A DNA stretch of 64,000 nucleotides from Gemmatimonadota bacterium (GTDB taxonomy: Bacteria; Gemmatimonadota; Gemmatimonadetes; Longimicrobiales; Gaopeijiaceae): assembly GCA_002724575.1 (NCBI GenBank), contig PBPC01000049.1:1-64000 (forward strand). The letters run 5' to 3'. Position 1 is the first letter of the stretch; each line of letters begins with the position of its first letter. The position numbers were made by a program, and so were the translations under genes. The notes below the pieces were generated by a model, which was not told the DNA's origin, ran no database searches, and was given only the letters and a program-made list of their open reading frames with translations. Shown here in pieces: positions 1 to 8,487 of this stretch.

Positions 1-357
1 CTTCAGGCAAATCTAGAGATCAATGCTACGCTAGGATTCATTGTGAAGATGCTTATGGCATTCGGTTTCGTCTTCGAGTTGCCAATTGTAATTATGATCT
101 TGAGCTGGATGGGGATTGTCACTCCTGAGTTCCTTCGTGCGAAACGAAGACATGCGATCGTTTTGATAACCGTTCTGGCGAGCTTTATTACTCCAGGTGA
201 CGTAATTGTCCTGACGTTCATGATGATGGTGCCCTTAATCCTTCTATATGAGGTCGGCATCTTCCTTTCTGTAGGCATTTATCGGAGAAAAGCACAGAGG
301 GATCAGGAGTTTGAAACAGATACCACTCCACCCACCGGATCTGTAGAAACGCAGTGA
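1..357 (+). CDS. tatC: Sec-independent protein translocase TatC (C-terminal part, cut by window edge)
   Basis: TatC is the polytopic inner-membrane subunit of the twin-arginine translocase. It recognises the signal peptide and exports folded proteins. The reading frame is open from base 1, so only the last 118 residues are visible. They hold the family hallmark F-E-L-P (visible residues 25-28, following F-G-F-V), the P-E-F-L-R loop, and two further hydrophobic segments, the first followed by T-P-G-D. The tail is short, polar and Thr/Pro rich. The stop overlaps the GTG start of lptD by four bases, so the two are translationally coupled. tatA lies about 5 kb downstream on the same strand, so both Tat subunits belong to this locus. 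The family call is secure; the missing start is a window artefact. Confidence 0.93.
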   Translation, partial: LQANLEINATLGFIVKMLMAFGFVFELPIVIMILSWMGIVTPEFLRAKRRHAIVLITVLASFITPGDVIVLTFMMMVPLILLYEVGIFLSVGIYRRKAQRDQEFETDTTPPTGSVETQ

Positions 358-3221
358 CACCAATGCGGTTGGTGAGCCAGACACTCTGGATCATAGGGTT
401 CACTGCCACGGGTGCCTTCGGTTCTGCAAGTGCCCAGGAACAGGTAGACTCGACACGCCTTCGTGTAATTCAACGGCTTGAGCGACTCGCTCGAGCACCT
501 GGCTTCGACAGCGTCTTATTTATACAAGACTCGATGAGAGTTGCTGAAATTGAAGCTGGTCGGGGTTTCGGTGGAGGAGTAAGCACAGATTCGGTTGTGG
601 TTGAGCTAATGGAACTGCCAGGCTTTACCCTGACTGAGTACGATGGTGGTGCCGCCACTTTTGAGGCAGCCGAACGTGTTCTAACACTCATGGCTCCGGA
701 TGGTGGGAGGGCACGGGTGAGTAGCGAAGGGATGGGCGTCGAAGCAGATACATCAATCCTCTATAACGAAGAGACGGGACGCCTCCAGACTGAAGGGCAA
801 TCCACTTTTACCCCGGACACAGGCGATCCGATTGAATCTACGTCCCTAATCTTCGATATAAGTGAGGAGCGCGGCTCTGCATTCGGCGCCGAAACATCAT
901 ACAGTGAAGGTGGCGCGAACTGGTTGGTCACCGGAGACATGCCGTTCGCGGCAGCGGATTCCTCCTTTATGTCACATGCTCGCTTCACATCGTGCGATTT
1001 AGAGGAGCCACACTACCATTTTGAGACTGATGAGATCAAGATCATCGGAGGAAACGTGCTGGTTGCACGTCCTGTCCGCTTGTACTTCGCGGATGTTCCA
1101 GTGGCCTGGCTGCCTTTTGTGGCACAGAGTTTATCACAGGGTCGCTCATCAGGTATTTTGACCCCTCGGTTTAGCGTAAACGATATCGTTCGCACGTCTG
1201 GGCGGTACCGTCGCAGGGTCAGTAACATTGGTTTCTATTGGGCTATGAGTGACTACTCAGACGCGCTGATGGCTTTCGACTGGTTTAGTCAGAATTTTGT
1301 TAGTGTGACCAGTTCACTGAGGTATAGCTTCAATAGTCAGTTTCTTGATGGAGATTTGACTTTTCGCCGCTATTGGCGTGCCAATGGATCGAGTGAGCTT
1401 GCGCTGGACACGCGACACAACTGGGACCTTGATGAACGCACGCAATTGCGTGCGTCGGGAAGGTATGCTTCCAGCAATGACTTCATCCGGGAGAACTCCT
1501 TCAATCCGGCTGAAGTAACGCAATCAATTGACTCAGAAGGTGGCATCAACCGCCGTTTCAACTGGGGGACTGCGTCTGTAGGTGCGAATCGTAAGCAATA
1601 CCTATCTGATGATCGCACTGAGTGGACGCTGCCTTCGGCAAATTTGTCACTTTCCACCATTACCTTGTTTAGGAATGCTTCCAGCGACGCACGCTTCTAT
1701 AACAACATGACTTGGTCGGGTAGTGCGAGCTTTACTCGCCGTACTTTGGATAGAGTCCAACCGGATGTTTTCAGTTTTTCTCAAGCGAACACGGAAACGA
1801 CTACAGGATCTGTTCGTAGTACACTCAGCCTAGGCAATCTCTCTCTGGCCCAGTCAGTACAGTTGCGGCAATCCGGAACACTCGGTGTGCCTGAGGCGCT
1901 GCTTGTGATGCGTGAATCAGAGATCCCGGCGCTGATCACAGGCTCCCCGGTCCAGGATATCACGGACTCCGATTTGACGTGGCAATCGTCCGTCTCTTAC
2001 CAGCAGCAACTCATCGGATCGACGACGATCACACCTAGACTTGCGATGTCAGGAAATATGTTCAGATCCGATACTTCCGCTGTTGCGTCCTCATTAGTGT
2101 CAGCTCCAGCACGGGTATCATTTGGGGGTGCCTTGAAGACTGATATCTATGGATTCTACGGCGGTTTTGGCGGCTTTGAAGCAATCCGTCATAAACTATC
2201 ACCCTCTATCGAGTACGAATGGAGTCCTTCTACAACCCCTACTCAACTTCAACAACAGCTCTTTAGGTCCAGGGCACTTCAACCCAAGAATGCTGTATCG
2301 TTGACACTCAATCAGACTTGGGAAGCAAAGCGTAGGCCACCGGAAGGGGATTCTGCTGTGGCCAGCTCAGCAACCCAACTCGATTCCATTGACTTGGCTG
2401 CTAATACCCAATCTTCGTCTTCTGGCGGTCCAACCCGCCTTCAGCAGGGCCAGACAGTCAGCCTTCTGGCACTTCGTACCAGTGTTTTGCGTTATGACTT
2501 CGTAGAAGCTGACTCGATTGGAGCTTTTCTAGCTGGCTTCGAAACGACTCGTCTATCTAATCAGATCTCCTCTGATTTCTTAAGAGGTCTAACGATTTCG
2601 GTGAACCACGATCTGTTCGAGGACAAAGAAGTGGATGGACAACTTAACAGAACTTTTTCCCCACATCTTGCACAGGTGAATTTCGGTTTCTCCCTTGGTT
2701 CGAACTCGTCGATTTTCCGGTGGCTAAGCTTTCTGAGTGGTGGCGATGAGGGAGAAAATCCTGCTCCTCAAACTGAGGAACCAGATGTTCTTGATCCATT
2801 TGAGGCCACGGGGACAACGGACGAATCATCAATCATTCCAACGGGACGTCGCCCGTTATCTTCTACTGAGCCTGCCCGTCGTGGGGATCGAGGTGGTTGG
2901 AATGCGAATCTGTCCTACTCTCTCCAGAGACCACGTGGCGATGATGTTATGATGAGTCAGATGCTTACCGGTACGATTACTTTGCGGCCAACTGAAAACT
3001 GGGATCTGAGTTGGCGGACAGCATATGATTTGGAGCGCAGAGCATTCAATGACCACACCATTCGGCTAACGAGAGACCTGCATCGGTGGGAAGCGAACTT
3101 TGATTTCCTGCAAACTGCTACTGGGAATTGGACATTCCGATTTGAAGTTAGCTTGATCGATAATCGCGATCTCAAGTTCGACTACAAGCAACGGAACCTT
3201 GATGCAGGGCTGACTCGGTGA
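354..3221 (+). CDS. lptD: LPS-assembly protein LptD-like outer-membrane protein
   Basis: This 955-residue protein is probably the outer-membrane translocon that inserts lipopolysaccharide into the outer leaflet. Residues 1-27 form a signal peptide with a likely cleavage after A-S-A before Q-E. Residues from about 100 to 250 resemble the OstA/LptD periplasmic domain, including F-T-S-C-D-L-E-E-P-H-Y and R-L-Y-F-A-D-V-P-V. The rest is a long series of aromatic, alternating strands typical of a large beta barrel, broken by low-complexity Ser/Thr/Gln/Pro/Glu stretches near residues 660-700 and 800-850. The GTG start overlaps the tatC stop (GTGA); an ATG three codons later is the alternative. The family call rests on the core motifs; the barrel itself is poorly conserved. 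No lptE is nearby. Confidence 0.85.
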   Translation: MTPMRLVSQTLWIIGFTATGAFGSASAQEQVDSTRLRVIQRLERLARAPGFDSVLFIQDSMRVAEIEAGRGFGGGVSTDSVVVELMELPGFTLTEYDGGAATFEAAERVLTLMAPDGGRARVSSEGMGVEADTSILYNEETGRLQTEGQSTFTPDTGDPIESTSLIFDISEERGSAFGAETSYSEGGANWLVTGDMPFAAADSSFMSHARFTSCDLEEPHYHFETDEIKIIGGNVLVARPVRLYFADVPVAWLPFVAQSLSQGRSSGILTPRFSVNDIVRTSGRYRRRVSNIGFYWAMSDYSDALMAFDWFSQNFVSVTSSLRYSFNSQFLDGDLTFRRYWRANGSSELALDTRHNWDLDERTQLRASGRYASSNDFIRENSFNPAEVTQSIDSEGGINRRFNWGTASVGANRKQYLSDDRTEWTLPSANLSLSTITLFRNASSDARFYNNMTWSGSASFTRRTLDRVQPDVFSFSQANTETTTGSVRSTLSLGNLSLAQSVQLRQSGTLGVPEALLVMRESEIPALITGSPVQDITDSDLTWQSSVSYQQQLIGSTTITPRLAMSGNMFRSDTSAVASSLVSAPARVSFGGALKTDIYGFYGGFGGFEAIRHKLSPSIEYEWSPSTTPTQLQQQLFRSRALQPKNAVSLTLNQTWEAKRRPPEGDSAVASSATQLDSIDLAANTQSSSSGGPTRLQQGQTVSLLALRTSVLRYDFVEADSIGAFLAGFETTRLSNQISSDFLRGLTISVNHDLFEDKEVDGQLNRTFSPHLAQVNFGFSLGSNSSIFRWLSFLSGGDEGENPAPQTEEPDVLDPFEATGTTDESSIIPTGRRPLSSTEPARRGDRGGWNANLSYSLQRPRGDDVMMSQMLTGTITLRPTENWDLSWRTAYDLERRAFNDHTIRLTRDLHRWEANFDFLQTATGNWTFRFEVSLIDNRDLKFDYKQRNLDAGLTR

Positions 3222-3244
3222 ACATGTACATAAGTTCTTGATCC

Positions 3245-4183
3245 ATGATTCCGGTACTCGAGGCTGTCCCAAATTTTTCTGAAGGTCGCGACCTAGAGAA
3301 GGTAGAGGCTCTTGTCGATGCGATTACTAAGAAAGGTGTGGACATTCTGGATTGGTCTGCGGACCCAGATCACCATCGGTCTGTTGTCACTTATATAGGT
3401 GATCCTAGGTCAGTGATATCTGCTTCCCTAGCCGCGGCTGAGTTCGCGGTCCGGGAATTTGATCTTAGTCGTCACCGTGGTCTGCATCCGCGTATCGGCG
3501 CACTTGATGTGCTTCCGTTTGTGCCTCTTCGGGGACTTCACATGAGCGATGCCATTGCTGCTGCTCACGAGGTTGGTCAGGCTATCTCGTCGTTGGGTGT
3601 CCCCGTATTTTTCTATGGTGAGGCATCGGATCCTCCGGGTCGTGGACTTGCGGAACTCAGGCGAGGCGGGATCGAGTCGCTCCTGGATGGGTTCCGCGAA
3701 GGTCGCAAACCTGATCTACCAAGTTCCGCTATGTTTCCACATCCGACTGCAGGTGCGACCTGTGTGGGTGCGAGAGATGTGCTGTTGGCATGGAACGTTG
3801 TCGTAGCTGGGATTGATGAAGAACAAGCAAAATCTATAGCGTCTAAGATCCGTGAGCGTGACGGGGGCTTTTTTGGTGTTCGGGCTCTCGGACTTTATCT
3901 GCACCAGAGGGAACAAGCACAGATCTCAATGAACATAGAAGACCCAACGAGAACAGCGCCTGAGGTTGTATACGCAGAAATTACTCAAGCAGCATCTGAA
4001 ATGGGTGGAGAAGTACTTGAAGTTGAAGTGATTGGAATGCTTCCGGACACCCTTGTGCTTCCAGGATCGGAGAGCAGATTAGACCTCCTTAACATAGATC
4101 CTACACGGATCCTATCCTTTCGGGTCGATAAGTATGTGCAAACCCGGGAGAGGCGGGAGAAAATTCCGCATGATCCGTCTTGA
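3245..4183 (+). CDS. ftcD: Glutamate formimidoyltransferase
   Basis: The enzyme moves the formimino group from N-formimino-glutamate, a histidine breakdown product, to tetrahydrofolate in the cytoplasm. The 312 residues match the transferase half only; the cyclodeaminase domain of the mammalian bifunctional enzyme is absent. Visible motifs are V-P-N-F-S-E-G-R-D at the N terminus, H-P-R-I-G-A-L-D-V-L-P-F around residue 80-90 (the conserved His of the active-site region), and F-Y-G-E-A-S near residue 125. It starts with ATG 24 bases after lptD. No other histidine-degradation gene is in the window, so its pathway partner must lie elsewhere. It could also serve one-carbon metabolism more generally. 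Confidence 0.9.
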   Translation: MIPVLEAVPNFSEGRDLEKVEALVDAITKKGVDILDWSADPDHHRSVVTYIGDPRSVISASLAAAEFAVREFDLSRHRGLHPRIGALDVLPFVPLRGLHMSDAIAAAHEVGQAISSLGVPVFFYGEASDPPGRGLAELRRGGIESLLDGFREGRKPDLPSSAMFPHPTAGATCVGARDVLLAWNVVVAGIDEEQAKSIASKIRERDGGFFGVRALGLYLHQREQAQISMNIEDPTRTAPEVVYAEITQAASEMGGEVLEVEVIGMLPDTLVLPGSESRLDLLNIDPTRILSFRVDKYVQTRERREKIPHDPS

Positions 4184-4325
4184 ATGTTCCATTGCTTAGT
4201 CAAAAGCCTTACTACAATGAGTAAAAGGAAGGGCGGAAGAACACTTTGAGCCACCGTGATGATTCTCTGAAAGGACGGAAGTTAAGCGACCTCTTCATCC
4301 TGCATGGTTTTGGATATCCATTATC

Positions 4326-5333
4326 GTGAGTGAAAGTGTGAGCCAGCTCATAAAGTCTGAGCCTAGGGGGCTTTTCTCGATTCAGGAGTTGGTTAAAGAG
4401 GATGTAGATCTTGTAGCAAATGAGTTACGCCGAATTGTGGTCTCAGATTTTGAACTAATCGATCAGGTAAATGAACATCTGTCCTTAACACGCGGGAAGC
4501 TCTTTCGGCCAACTCTAGTACTGTTGTCGAGCCGAGTCGGTGATGAGGCTTCGGATGAGGCGTTGACGTTGGCGGCTGTTGTAGAACTTGTCCATCTAGC
4601 AACTCTGGTGCATGACGATGCGGTAGACCACTCAGTTCTCCGGCGTGGATTGCCCACTGTGAACGCTGCTTGGACTCATCAAGTAGCAATCATCATGGGT
4701 GACTACCTGTATTCCCGGGGTGTCACTGAGCTCGCAAAGCTCGGCAATCTTCCGGCATTAGAAGTACTTGCTCAAGCAGCGAACGAGATGGCTGTAGGGG
4801 AGATGCGTCAACTCACGTCTTATGATGCGCTCAGCTTCGGAGAGGATGAATACTATAGGCTGATAGGGTCCAAGACCGCATCACTCATTTCAGCAGCCTG
4901 TGCAATGGGTGCTTTAGCAGGAATTCCGAGATATCAGTCTCGGCTTGCAGAATATGGCAGTCACCTTGGTATGGCATTTCAGATAGCCGATGACCTTCTC
5001 GACTATACCGCATGTGAAACGATTACCGGCAAACCAAGTGGTCAGGATCTACGTGAGCATAAGGTTACGCTCCCCTTGATTGGGGCACTCGCGAATAGCA
5101 CGGAAAGTGAGCACGGGCAGATAAGGTCTTTTTTCAGTACTGCTGACCCTTCGGATGAGGACATCTCAAGGATTATTGGCATTGTAGAAGAGAGAGGGGG
5201 TCTGGAGTACGCTCGAGTGCACGCAGATCGCTGTGGACAGCTTGCTCAGGCCTCGCTTATGGGACTCTCTGAGGGGCCTGCCCTCACGGCTTTAAGTGAT
5301 GCGGTTAGCTGGGTCGTAGATCGTCAACTATGA
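4326..5333 (+). CDS. Polyprenyl diphosphate synthase (trans-isoprenyl, IspB/HepT-like)
   Basis: This enzyme condenses isopentenyl diphosphate onto allylic primers to build a long trans-prenyl chain, probably the side chain of the respiratory quinone. Its 335 residues carry both aspartate-rich metal-binding motifs: D-D-A-V-D followed by the L-R-R-G context, and D-D-L-L-D in the second half. The G-K-L-F-R-P motif for diphosphate binding is near residue 60. Chain length cannot be read by eye. The GTG start at 4326 has no clear ribosome-binding site. Conserved homology seems to begin around residue 19, so an in-frame GTG at 4338 or a later start is possible. The 142-base leader before it holds a 5S-rRNA-like motif (see findings) and a TACAAT box at 4213. 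Confidence 0.92.
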   Translation: MSESVSQLIKSEPRGLFSIQELVKEDVDLVANELRRIVVSDFELIDQVNEHLSLTRGKLFRPTLVLLSSRVGDEASDEALTLAAVVELVHLATLVHDDAVDHSVLRRGLPTVNAAWTHQVAIIMGDYLYSRGVTELAKLGNLPALEVLAQAANEMAVGEMRQLTSYDALSFGEDEYYRLIGSKTASLISAACAMGALAGIPRYQSRLAEYGSHLGMAFQIADDLLDYTACETITGKPSGQDLREHKVTLPLIGALANSTESEHGQIRSFFSTADPSDEDISRIIGIVEERGGLEYARVHADRCGQLAQASLMGLSEGPALTALSDAVSWVVDRQL

Positions 5334-5342
5334 AAACTAGTT

Positions 5343-5621
5343 ATGCTTGTTGACACTAGGTGGCGGAGTATCGTCCGCCTCATTTGGACGTTAGTGTTGG
5401 GATTGTTCCTCGGAGGACTGTTCACAAAGCTGTCAGAGCTATTCTTACCTGACAGTGCAGCTCGGGATTTTCTGACTACGTCAGTGGAAGCTTCACTCGG
5501 TCCTTTGTCAGTTGACCTAATAGCTATTGCATTCACACTGGGTCCGATCTCGATTACCCTGAATGTGTTAACATTGGTTGGCATCTCAATCGTTGCGATG
5601 ATTGCACGATCATTGATCTGA
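5343..5621 (+). CDS. Small membrane protein, DUF4321 family
   Basis: This is a 92-residue protein with two hydrophobic helices. The first is near residues 12-32 and includes L-G-L-F-L-G-G-L-F. The second is near residues 62-88. Between them is a polar segment. The G-L-F-T-K-L-S-E-L-F-L-P pattern is what I associate with DUF4321, a family without known function that is often near Tat genes; that association is from memory. It starts 9 bases after the polyprenyl synthase stop and ends 73 bases before tatA, consistent with membership of the same transcript. The reading frame and membrane topology are clear, the family name less so. Confidence 0.7.
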   Translation: MLVDTRWRSIVRLIWTLVLGLFLGGLFTKLSELFLPDSAARDFLTTSVEASLGPLSVDLIAIAFTLGPISITLNVLTLVGISIVAMIARSLI

Positions 5622-5694
5622 TTATTTGTATTAAGAAAGTGTGAACGAGCCAGGAGAAACTTGCGGGGTTAAGCTCTGACGGAGGTTCTTAGAT

Positions 5695-5976
5695 ATGGGT
5701 TTTGGCGGATTTGGAATGTGGGAAATGATTTTGATCTTCACGGTCGTATTGCTGATGTTTGGAGCAAAGAGACTGCCAGAAATAGGATCGTCACTTGGAA
5801 AGGGGATACGGGAGTTCAAGAGTTCTGTTCGCGAGATTGAGACAGAACTCAAGCATCCCGATCGGCAAATACATAAGGCGACGTATCCACCAGGAGAGAC
5901 CGAACACGAAGAAGATCAGGCTGACGAAGACGACCCTGAGAGAGATGATGGACCGAGGAGCTTAAGCGACGATTGA
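5695..5976 (+). CDS. tatA: Twin-arginine translocase subunit TatA/TatE
   Basis: TatA forms the size-variable pore part of the Tat export system. The 93 residues have the expected order: a short N-terminal transmembrane helix (residues 8-22), the F-G hinge, an amphipathic helix with K-R-L-P-E-I-G and G-K-G-I-R-E-F-K, then an acidic, disordered tail rich in Asp and Glu. It could be TatA or a TatB-like paralogue. The short length and the FG-K-R-L-P pattern favour TatA. It is the last gene of the + strand cluster that begins with tatC and is followed by a strong bidirectional terminator. Confidence 0.92.
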   Translation: MGFGGFGMWEMILIFTVVLLMFGAKRLPEIGSSLGKGIREFKSSVREIETELKHPDRQIHKATYPPGETEHEEDQADEDDPERDDGPRSLSDD

Positions 5977-6003
5977 CCGAGGGGAGGTTTTGTAGCCGAA
6001 AGT

Positions 6004-6055
6004 AAAATCAGTGCTGGGACATTGTGCACTTCTAATGTCTAAGCACTGATTTTTT
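6004..6055. terminator. Bidirectional intrinsic terminator between tatA and ppiD
   Basis: A perfect 12-bp inverted repeat (arms at 6004-6015 and 6042-6053) encloses a 26-base loop. A run of six T follows the arm on the + strand, and the complementary A-rich side serves the - strand. It sits between two convergent genes, so it can stop transcription from both sides. The loop is longer than usual, which lowers confidence a little. Confidence 0.8.
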
Positions 6056-6080
6056 CTATTGGTACCCGCGCATCCTCATT

Positions 6081-7910
6081 CTAGAATACCATAGGCAGTT
6101 GAACGACATCTTCATCTGCTGGGGCGAGTACTACATCGCGACGATCTACAATCCGAGCTGCAGCCCGAAGTGCATCGATCCATTCTTGTAGGCGTTGCTG
6201 CTGCAGAATCAACACTTGAGTTTGCCGCTGTTCTACTCGCTGGCTGATCCAAGCTGCAGAGTCGGCAGGGATGTAACCGACTAAGTCCAAAATAAATGCG
6301 TTCGTCGGCGTCGTGACCACTTCACTGACTTCTCCAGATCGGAGGCCAAAGGCTGCTCCAATGGCACTATTTTGCCTACCTAGTCCCGGAACAAAGCTAC
6401 TGCGCGAGAATAGTCCGGTATCACTTATTTCTAGCCCCAAATCCTCTGCGATGTCTTCAAGTGTCTCCCCAGAGCGGATTCGTGCTACTGCTGCCTGACC
6501 ATCAACCCTGGCCTGCGACATCTTGCGCTCGAATAAGAGGGTAGACTCAATCGCGGCACTTGCTTGTTCCAAAGGTAAGACCCCTTCGGGTTCAGAACTC
6601 ACCAATTCCAGCATATAGAAGGCCTGTGTTGTCTCGAAGACGGGACTGACATCGCCCGCTGAAGCCTCTTCAAATACCCAATCAGCTCCTTCCGAAATCT
6701 GTCCGGCTCCTACGAGGAACGGAAAGTTTTGAGAGATGTCTACGGTTTGGACATTAACACCTGCTGCAGCTCCTACTTCTTCCATTACCATTGACTCTCC
6801 TAGATCCTCGATCGAATCAGCTAGAGTCAATAGGGCAATCTCGCTTTCGTCAGTGCGCTCTACTGGAACCAAGACGTGTCGTGCTTGCGCACTATCTTGA
6901 CCCCACCGTTCCTGGATTTCGATGACGTGATATCCGAAGGCGGTTTTTATCGGCTCGGTCAGTTCTCCTACTGGAGTTGAAAAAACAGTACTATCAAAAG
7001 CTCCAGTCATTCTTCCTTTCGGAAATACTCCAAGTTCTCCACCTAACTCGGCACTCCCTTGATCTGCCGAGGTTTGCCGAGCAGTTTCTGCAAAATCTGC
7101 TCCGTCCAGTAGCTCTTGCCTGATTTCGTCCGCCCGCTCCCCGGATGCGGTTGTGTCAGCGGCCGTGGGGGTCTTATCTAGGACGATGACCTTGACGGCT
7201 GCTCTCGCCGGAACCTCAAATTCCTCCTGTTGATCACGGTAATATTCTTCGATTTCAGAGTCAGAAATTGAGAATTGTCCATCTTCGTAACGGTTAGCAG
7301 GATCGAAGGCCAAGTAGCGAACTTCAACCTGTTCATTTTGATCTTTCCAGAGTTGCCAAAGTTCAGCGTCACTCAGGTAAATCCCTGCTGACACCTGTCT
7401 AAGCAGCTTGCCCCGAGGGATCACATCCCGATAGTACGCTTCCAGAAGGAGAAGTTGCTCGGCTGGTAGGGTGGCCAAGAATATTTGGTAGCCATTGAAG
7501 TCGAACTGTCCTTCCTCATCTGTAAACTGCGGGCGCAATTCACCAGGGGGACTCAACTGAGCTGCTTGGCTAATCTCTTGATCACTTACTCCAATTCCCC
7601 GGCGTCGAAGTTCCTGCCGAATTAGAAGTTGGTTGACCACTTCATCGAATGCGGCATCCTCGATTTCTGTATTCTGCTGAGAGGAAATAGGCTCTTCTTG
7701 TGAGGCTTGAACCTCGTCGTAGAGGTTTCGGTATGCTGCCATATACTCAGTATACATTACTGCATCTGAATTAACTCGACCGATCTCACCCAGACCACCA
7801 GAACTCTGGCCGGAAGCATCCATCCCCCACTCGAAGACCATGAGGGCGACGAACGCCAATGCAGTAACAACCATGATCGGTTTCGTCCAATCTCGCATCT
7901 GACGCATCAT
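6081..7910 (-). CDS. ppiD: PpiD/SurA-type periplasmic peptidyl-prolyl isomerase
   Basis: This membrane-anchored periplasmic chaperone helps outer-membrane and exported proteins fold. It has 609 residues. A short cytoplasmic N terminus leads into one transmembrane helix (about residues 12-28). A SurA-N-like helical domain follows (about 40-220), with the element I-S-D-S-E-I-E-E-Y-Y-R. A parvulin domain (about 240-335) carries A-F-G-Y-H-V-I-E-I. The downstream segment beginning A-R-H-V-L-V-P may be a second, degenerate parvulin unit. The length is close to that of PpiD (around 620). It is the only confident - strand gene in the window. It converges on tatA and is divergent from the aroQ operon. 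Confidence 0.86.
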   Translation of the reverse strand: MMRQMRDWTKPIMVVTALAFVALMVFEWGMDASGQSSGGLGEIGRVNSDAVMYTEYMAAYRNLYDEVQASQEEPISSQQNTEIEDAAFDEVVNQLLIRQELRRRGIGVSDQEISQAAQLSPPGELRPQFTDEEGQFDFNGYQIFLATLPAEQLLLLEAYYRDVIPRGKLLRQVSAGIYLSDAELWQLWKDQNEQVEVRYLAFDPANRYEDGQFSISDSEIEEYYRDQQEEFEVPARAAVKVIVLDKTPTAADTTASGERADEIRQELLDGADFAETARQTSADQGSAELGGELGVFPKGRMTGAFDSTVFSTPVGELTEPIKTAFGYHVIEIQERWGQDSAQARHVLVPVERTDESEIALLTLADSIEDLGESMVMEEVGAAAGVNVQTVDISQNFPFLVGAGQISEGADWVFEEASAGDVSPVFETTQAFYMLELVSSEPEGVLPLEQASAAIESTLLFERKMSQARVDGQAAVARIRSGETLEDIAEDLGLEISDTGLFSRSSFVPGLGRQNSAIGAAFGLRSGEVSEVVTTPTNAFILDLVGYIPADSAAWISQRVEQRQTQVLILQQQRLQEWIDALRAAARIVDRRDVVLAPADEDVVQLPMVF

Positions 7911-8074
7911 AACAAAGCGTTTCCCCGGAAACCTGGGCTAAGCGAAAAGCACTAATAAACGAACGGAGAACGATAACCGCTCACCGAGCACCTCTCAACG
8001 GAAGCCTGAGCAGAAATCTTTACAAGGGGTTCCGGTTCTCACTATCTGCATGGGTTATCCCGAACCTTATTTCG

Positions 8075-8104
8075 TTGACACTATTTCCAAGACGTTCGTA
8101 TTTT
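8075..8104 (+). promoter_or_regulatory. Candidate sigma70 promoter for the TPR-aroQ-efp-acc cluster
   Basis: A perfect TTGACA (8075-8080) is followed after 18 bases by TATTTT (8099-8104, 4 of 6 to consensus). It lies in an AT-rich stretch upstream of the first gene of the cluster. If used, transcription would begin near 8112, inside the longest version of the TPR reading frame. This argues for the downstream TTG start of that gene. Confidence 0.5.
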
Positions 8105-8160
8105 TCGCCTTATCATCAGTCATATTAAGAATTTTCTTTCCCCTCGTTTTCGGAGTTTCT

Positions 8161-8487
8161 TTGCCTGATTCACTCGAAGTTCAGCGCGAGGCGGAAAAAG
8201 TTCACGGCAGTGAATCTCCGGAACATTCTGAGCCGATCCAAACACGCACGATGGCTGAACTCTTTGTGCAACAAGGATTGGCTAGGAAGGCTATCGAGAT
8301 TTTTCACCAACTTGTTAGTCTAGATCCAGATGATGCCGCACTCTGTGCACGGTTAGCTGAACTTGAAGATGAAGTTGAAAATCCAACCAAATTGAGCGAA
8401 GAGCGTGTAGAGGATAGTTCGACGATTGGGCTATACTTCCAAAACCTATTGGAGCTTAACCCTAAAACCGGAACCGCCGATTCATGA
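8161..8487 (+). CDS. Small tetratricopeptide-repeat protein, function unknown
   Basis: I prefer the TTG at 8161, which has GGAG five bases upstream and a promoter-like TTGACA/TATTTT pair before it. This gives 108 residues. A longer frame starts at ATG 8050 and would add a 37-residue hydrophobic N terminus, which could instead be a signal anchor. The recognisable part is one TPR-like helix pair: M-A-E-L-F-V-Q-Q-G-L-A-R-K-A-I-E, then L-V-S-L-D-P-D-D. Acidic linkers flank it and the tail is short and polar. A single repeat suggests a docking or adaptor role, but no function can be assigned. The stop overlaps the aroQ start (ATGA), so it is coupled to shikimate-pathway expression. Confidence 0.6.
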   Translation: MPDSLEVQREAEKVHGSESPEHSEPIQTRTMAELFVQQGLARKAIEIFHQLVSLDPDDAALCARLAELEDEVENPTKLSEERVEDSSTIGLYFQNLLELNPKTGTADS

